Below are positions 42,301 through 44,863 of a stretch of 44,863 nucleotides of DNA, in pieces. The position numbers were made by a program, and so were the translations under genes. The first letter of the stretch is position 1. Every line of letters starts with the position of its first letter. The notes under the pieces were generated by a model, which searched no databases, was not told where the DNA came from, and saw only the letters and a list, made by a program, of their open reading frames with translations. The stretch is from Methylobacterium sp. Leaf118 (GTDB lineage Bacteria > Pseudomonadota > Alphaproteobacteria > Rhizobiales > Beijerinckiaceae), in contig NZ_CAKLBV010000039.1 of assembly GCF_920984675.1 (NCBI RefSeq), forward strand, positions 1 to 44,863, in the 5' to 3' direction.

Positions 42301-43246
42301 CGCCCGCGGCGGCCTCGACCTCGATTTCGGCGAGCGCCGCTTCCGCGCCGGCTTCGACGAGACCTTAAAGCCCTGGGTGAAGGACGAGGCCGGCCAGCGC
42401 CTCAAGGACCTGCCCAAGCCCGCCAAGGCCGACGATTCCGAGAAGGCCGCGGCGGCGGTTGTCCGCTGGGCGGCGCTCAAGAAGGACGCCCGCGCCGTGG
42501 CGAGCCTCCAGGTCGCGCGGCTGGAGGCGATGCTGGCGAGCGCGCGGCGGGTGCGGCCGGCGGTGTTCGGGCCGTTCTTCGCCACCCACCCGCTGGTGCG
42601 CCACTTGGGCCAGCGCCTCGTCTGGGCCACCTACCCGGATGCCGACCCGCGCTCCCCGCCGACCCGGACCTTCCGGATCGCCGAGGATCTCGGCTTCACC
42701 GATGCCGCCGACGAGCCGGCGGAGATCGACCTCTCGGAGGAGGCGACGGGCCTGATCGGCCTCGTCCACCCGCTGCACCTCGACGCCGGGGCGCTCGCCG
42801 CCTGGGGCGCCCTGTTCGGCGATTACGAGATCGCCCAGCCCTTCCCGCAGCTCGCCCGCGAGACCCACGCCTTCACCGAGGCCGAGCGGACGGAGTCCAA
42901 GATCGACCGCTTCAAGGGCATCGTCGTCGAGGCCAAGCGCCTGCGCGGCATGGCGGCCCTCGGCTGGCCGCTCGGCGAGAAGCAGGACCACGGCGACATC
43001 CACTGGCTCGACTGCGGCGTCACCTTCCCGGACGGCGAGGCCGGCACCGCCTACCTCCATTTCGGGGACGGCCTGTTCACTGGCGCTCCCGAATTCGAGA
43101 ACGCCGAGCAGACCCTCGGCGAGCTGACCCTGGAACGCGCCTGGAGCCGGGAGACCAGCCGCAGGACCTTCGGCGACCTCGACCCCGTGACCGCCAGCGA
43201 ACTCCTGCGCGGCCCGAGCCTGCTCGCCGGGACGCGCCTGCGGTGA
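39302..43246 (+). CDS. yehI: WGR-DUF4132 giant protein, YehI/MolR-like
   Basis: A 1314-residue protein, close to the length of E. coli YehI (MolR). The N-terminal WGR domain (about 1-70) reads VRFGRIGTQGQ, with Phe replacing the Trp of the name motif. A Pro/Ala/Lys-rich linker (about 72-160, repeated PAKP and SAEPAPAE) follows. A long helical, HEAT-like region is next (about 165-1000), and the C-terminal DUF4132 region includes FKGIVVEAKRLRGMAALGW and HFGDGLFTGAPEFENAEQTL. WGR domains in PARP proteins contact DNA ends and regulate catalysis, which suggests a nucleic-acid link, unproven here. Its stop overlaps the VWA gene as GTGA. Confidence 0.9.
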   Translation: MERYELVEGTAAKFWEASVAGATLTVRFGRIGTQGQSKDKTFSDAAAALKEKDKLVREKTAKGYARAGDGAAGGPAPAAQPDTGTPAPAKTPAPAPGPQADAAHAPAAGFPAAPVSEAPRSAEPALTDSKPAKPTPAKPVSAEPAPAEAGSSAPAPSRAMFDGTPLPTRLRPGPHLSADAAWQALRAPLIAQVGPGACARLIAEKPSPDGLSEWIVAVTAAFEEQRSAGRPSARSDDDLRPLFEAALRFFVERGGALAAARLAGGMRTGARKGHYRDLAWAQPLFLALRAALVHAPEAEYDAAVAHLNARIAEDHDWACAADFAFLLGDDRPAPHPLQPLAVLEGAQAAGIDVAADTTFLPLIVDAPPEAAARWRTKRSYHLYFCYCALDASEAAATLLAVAAAAGQPALPGLDWLLHYALDDERTAVTRAILSTGEAGALSALLPHLHEKPVAAGLDAALAADPAAIVPRCLAVLAGGRAEPALRARAVRALDSHGLDTVRGWFGEGDGRAARFLDALAQARAVPLAEREDWPRVLRDPPWRARTQRADDRVLALDPRPTPFGFEKPVVEEHHWRRYHARVLTDLSELPAFVDEAETTQFKQDWTKIPPAPSPPPREDAEALLAWVGTRLAQIDANCRYWAPSPYRKLIEGMEKQPEPLALALWSLTGVVAGQSHVSTLPEIVATMLDRFGEKAVPGLVALVETDPVRLLPSVLTVDAAALAPAAARALSQLKKAREPALAWLRRHRRTAITRLLPDAVGKPGAVRDAAEHALRVLAADRPDGRAEIESVVAAYAVREPRIVEAAAQVLDRDPLARVPAKVGRPPAWLVPGALTRPRLKQGAALPDEAVLALCEMLSFTNPDAVYAGVPMVREACTRDSLAAFAWDLFSAWTAAGTPSKDGWCLRALGWFGDDGTARDLTRLIRRWPGESAHARAVTGLDVLADIGSDVALMNLNGIAEKLKFKGLQEKARAKIAQLAEARGLSPEELSDRLAPDLDLDARGGLDLDFGERRFRAGFDETLKPWVKDEAGQRLKDLPKPAKADDSEKAAAAVVRWAALKKDARAVASLQVARLEAMLASARRVRPAVFGPFFATHPLVRHLGQRLVWATYPDADPRSPPTRTFRIAEDLGFTDAADEPAEIDLSEEATGLIGLVHPLHLDAGALAAWGALFGDYEIAQPFPQLARETHAFTEAERTESKIDRFKGIVVEAKRLRGMAALGWPLGEKQDHGDIHWLDCGVTFPDGEAGTAYLHFGDGLFTGAPEFENAEQTLGELTLERAWSRETSRRTFGDLDPVTASELLRGPSLLAGTRLR

Positions 43247-44385
43247 GCCTCGACACGCCGACCCGCTGGCGGCTCATCCTCGGCGAGGCGGCGGACTCCG
43301 CCTGCGCCGGGGCCGGCTGCCGGCTCGGGGGCCGCGCGGCGGCGATGGACCGGGCGCTGGACTGGCTCTACGGCCGGGACACGAGCGGAGAGGAGCGCGG
43401 CGTGCGCCGGCAAGGGGGCCGGCATGGCGGGCGCGAGGGCTCGGCGCTCACCGTGCCGGGCTGGATCAACGAGATCCACACCCTGTTCCCCCGCGAGACG
43501 ATCGAGCGGCTGGAGCGCGACGCGATCGAACGCTACGCCATCGACGACGTGGTGACGAACCCCGAGGTGCTGGCCCGGGTCGAGCCCAACGAGACCCTGC
43601 TCAAGGCGGTCCTGCGCACCAAGCACCTGATGGCGCCCGAAGTCCTCGTGATGGCGAGGAAGCTCGTGCAGGAGGTGGTGCGCCGCCTGATGGAGACGCT
43701 CGCCCGCGATCTCGCGGTCGCCTTCGGGGGCGTGCTCGACCGGCGTCGCCACACCCGCCTCCCCGGCGCCCGCGACCTCGATCTCATCCGCACCCTCCGG
43801 GACAACCTGCGCCATTACGACCCCGAGACCCGGCGCATCACCGTCGAGCGGCTGCATTTCTTCGCCCGCAACCGGCGCCAGATGCGGCCCTGGCAGGTGA
43901 TCCTGCTCGTCGACCAGAGCGGATCGATGCTCGATTCCGTCATCCACGCCTCGGTGATGGCCGCCTGCCTGTGGCGCCTGCCGGGCATCGAGACGCATCT
44001 CGTCGCCTTCGACACCGCGGTCGTGGACCTGACCCGCGATTGCGACGACGCCTGCGAACTCCTGATGAAGGTGCAACTCGGCGGCGGCACCGATATCGGC
44101 GGGGCGGTGGCCTATGCGATGGGCAAGATCACCGCCCCGGAGCGGGCGATCGTCGTCGTGATCTCGGATTTCTACGAGGGGGCGAGCGAGGCGGTCCTCG
44201 TCGCCCGCGTGAAGGCGCTGGCGGGTCAGCGCACGCGGGTGCTCGGGCTGGCCGCGCTCGATGCGCAGGCCCGGCCCGACTACGACCGGGCGATGGCGCG
44301 TCGCCTCGTCGAGGCGGGGGCCGAGGTCGCCGCGATGACGCCGGGCGAACTCGCCGGCTGGCTCGCGCAGGTCGTCCGGAGCTGA
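43243..44385 (+). CDS. yehP: VWA-domain protein, YehP/CoxE-like
   Basis: A 380-residue protein starting at GTG 43243 within the previous stop. The N-terminal half is helical with a basic segment (about 45-70) and LDRRRHTRLPGARDLD. The C-terminal half is a von Willebrand A domain with an intact MIDAS metal site: D224-x-S226-x-S228 in LLVDQSGSML, T283 in GGGTDIGG and D309 in VISDFYEG. Such domains bind a divalent cation and protein ligands and are the usual partners of MoxR ATPases. It leads, after 7 bases, to the SWIM gene. Confidence 0.92.
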   Translation: MSLDTPTRWRLILGEAADSACAGAGCRLGGRAAAMDRALDWLYGRDTSGEERGVRRQGGRHGGREGSALTVPGWINEIHTLFPRETIERLERDAIERYAIDDVVTNPEVLARVEPNETLLKAVLRTKHLMAPEVLVMARKLVQEVVRRLMETLARDLAVAFGGVLDRRRHTRLPGARDLDLIRTLRDNLRHYDPETRRITVERLHFFARNRRQMRPWQVILLVDQSGSMLDSVIHASVMAACLWRLPGIETHLVAFDTAVVDLTRDCDDACELLMKVQLGGGTDIGGAVAYAMGKITAPERAIVVVISDFYEGASEAVLVARVKALAGQRTRVLGLAALDAQARPDYDRAMARRLVEAGAEVAAMTPGELAGWLAQVVRS

Positions 44386-44392
44386 CCCCGGC

Positions 44393-44863
44393 ATGGCCCG
44401 CCCCGACCTTCTGGCGCTCACCGAGGACGGCCTGATCCAGCTCGCCAATGCCGGGCTGGTGAAGCGGGCGCTCCGCGAGGTTGCGGCCGGGCAGGGGCCT
44501 GCCCTGGCGGAGGGCCAGGACGGCGCCATCGAGGCGCGCTTCGCCGACGGGACCGTGACCCGTCTGCCCCCCGGCCGTCCGCCGGGCGCGGCCGCCTGCA
44601 CCTGCCCGGCGAGCGGAATCTGCCGCCACCGCGTCGCCCTCGTCGTCGCCTACCGGGCCGAGGCGGTCTCGTCCGCGGGCAAGGCCGAGGCGGGGGAGGG
44701 AAGCGGGACGCCGGAGGTCCGCCCGGACGCGGCCTGGGACCCCGGCGGCCTCGACGGTGCCGCGTTCGAGGCGGGGCTCGGCGCCGCCGCCGCGGCGGAG
44801 CTGAAGCGGCTGCTTGGGGCCGGCCTCACCGTCGGGCTGGACCGCGGCCCGGTGCCGGCGGCG
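44393..44863 (+). CDS. yehQ: SWIM zinc-finger protein, YehQ-like (truncated by window edge)
   Basis: The first 157 codons of a larger gene. LLALTEDGLIQLANAGLVKRALREV starts the protein as in YehQ. The SWIM zinc-binding pattern follows as CTCPASGICRH (C-x-C-x5-C-x-H). SWIM fingers bind DNA or proteins. After it the peptide becomes acidic and Ala/Gly-rich. ATG 44393 is 7 bases after the VWA gene stop. The rest lies outside the window, so the end of the operon is not seen. Confidence 0.85.
   Translation, partial: MARPDLLALTEDGLIQLANAGLVKRALREVAAGQGPALAEGQDGAIEARFADGTVTRLPPGRPPGAAACTCPASGICRHRVALVVAYRAEAVSSAGKAEAGEGSGTPEVRPDAAWDPGGLDGAAFEAGLGAAAAAELKRLLGAGLTVGLDRGPVPAA

Noticed and set aside
43455..44385. 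CoxE-type carbon monoxide dehydrogenase accessory role for the MoxR/VWA pair
   Set aside because: No cox structural genes are present, and the neighbours DUF5682, WGR-DUF4132 and SWIM point to the Yeh-type cluster instead.
1..44863. CRISPR arrays, tRNA or rRNA genes, insertion sequences, prophage
   Set aside because: I found no regularly spaced repeats, no tRNA-like cloverleaf with conserved T-arm, no rRNA sequence, and no transposase, integrase or phage structural motifs. The only capsid-like protein is the encapsulin.

Overview
The window is very GC-rich and almost completely coding, with short overlaps between co-directional genes. Its gene content is that of an alphaproteobacterium of the order Hyphomicrobiales, and a Methylobacterium-like organism fits best: a ChvI/ChvG-HprK-EIIA-HPr regulatory block, the CobS/DUF1289/aspartic-protease trio, DUF2794 and DUF2336 proteins, Entner-Doudoroff genes and a YcjX/DUF697 pair. 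The genus is inferred from gene content and base composition, not from a marker gene. I see no rRNA, tRNA, phage, insertion sequence or CRISPR array.

Layout. 1-2100: end of cobS, a DUF1289 protein, a retroviral-type aspartic protease and a convergent HugZ/PNPOx-like protein. 2350-6460: chvI-chvG-hprK-manX-ptsH, a two-component system joined to the regulatory (non-transporting) PTS. 6460-15590: a CobW-type metallochaperone GTPase, a D-Ala-D-Ala carboxypeptidase, queE, an ABC exporter, an MFS permease, a DUF2336 protein and a double-receiver regulator. 15800-19600: hslO, then the Entner-Doudoroff pair edd-eda behind a LacI-type operator. 19866-22880: DUF2794, bluB behind a long structured leader with an intrinsic terminator, an L,D-transpeptidase and a small acidic protein preceded by a probable leader peptide.

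22849-29528 is a sulfur island. One arm, on the minus strand, encodes a DUF442 sulfurtransferase and two half-size YeeE/YedE membrane proteins. The divergent arm encodes a small unknown protein, a serine O-acetyltransferase, a Family 2 encapsulin shell with an internal cyclic-nucleotide-binding-like domain, and a cysteine desulfurase with a 279-residue low-complexity N-terminal extension typical of encapsulin cargo. Together these can import and transfer sulfur, make the cysteine precursor O-acetylserine, and enclose a desulfurase in a protein shell.

29800-35219 holds a small secreted repeat protein with a stress-type promoter, the DUF697/YcjX pair and three exported or lipoprotein-like unknowns. 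35553 to the right edge is an operon equivalent to E. coli yehL-yehM-yehI-yehP-yehQ: MoxR AAA+ ATPase, DUF5682, WGR-DUF4132, VWA (MIDAS) and a SWIM zinc-finger protein cut by the window edge. Its biochemical function is not established to my knowledge.

The best targets for follow-up are the encapsulin sulfur island, the Yeh-type MoxR/VWA/WGR operon and the attenuator-like leader of bluB.
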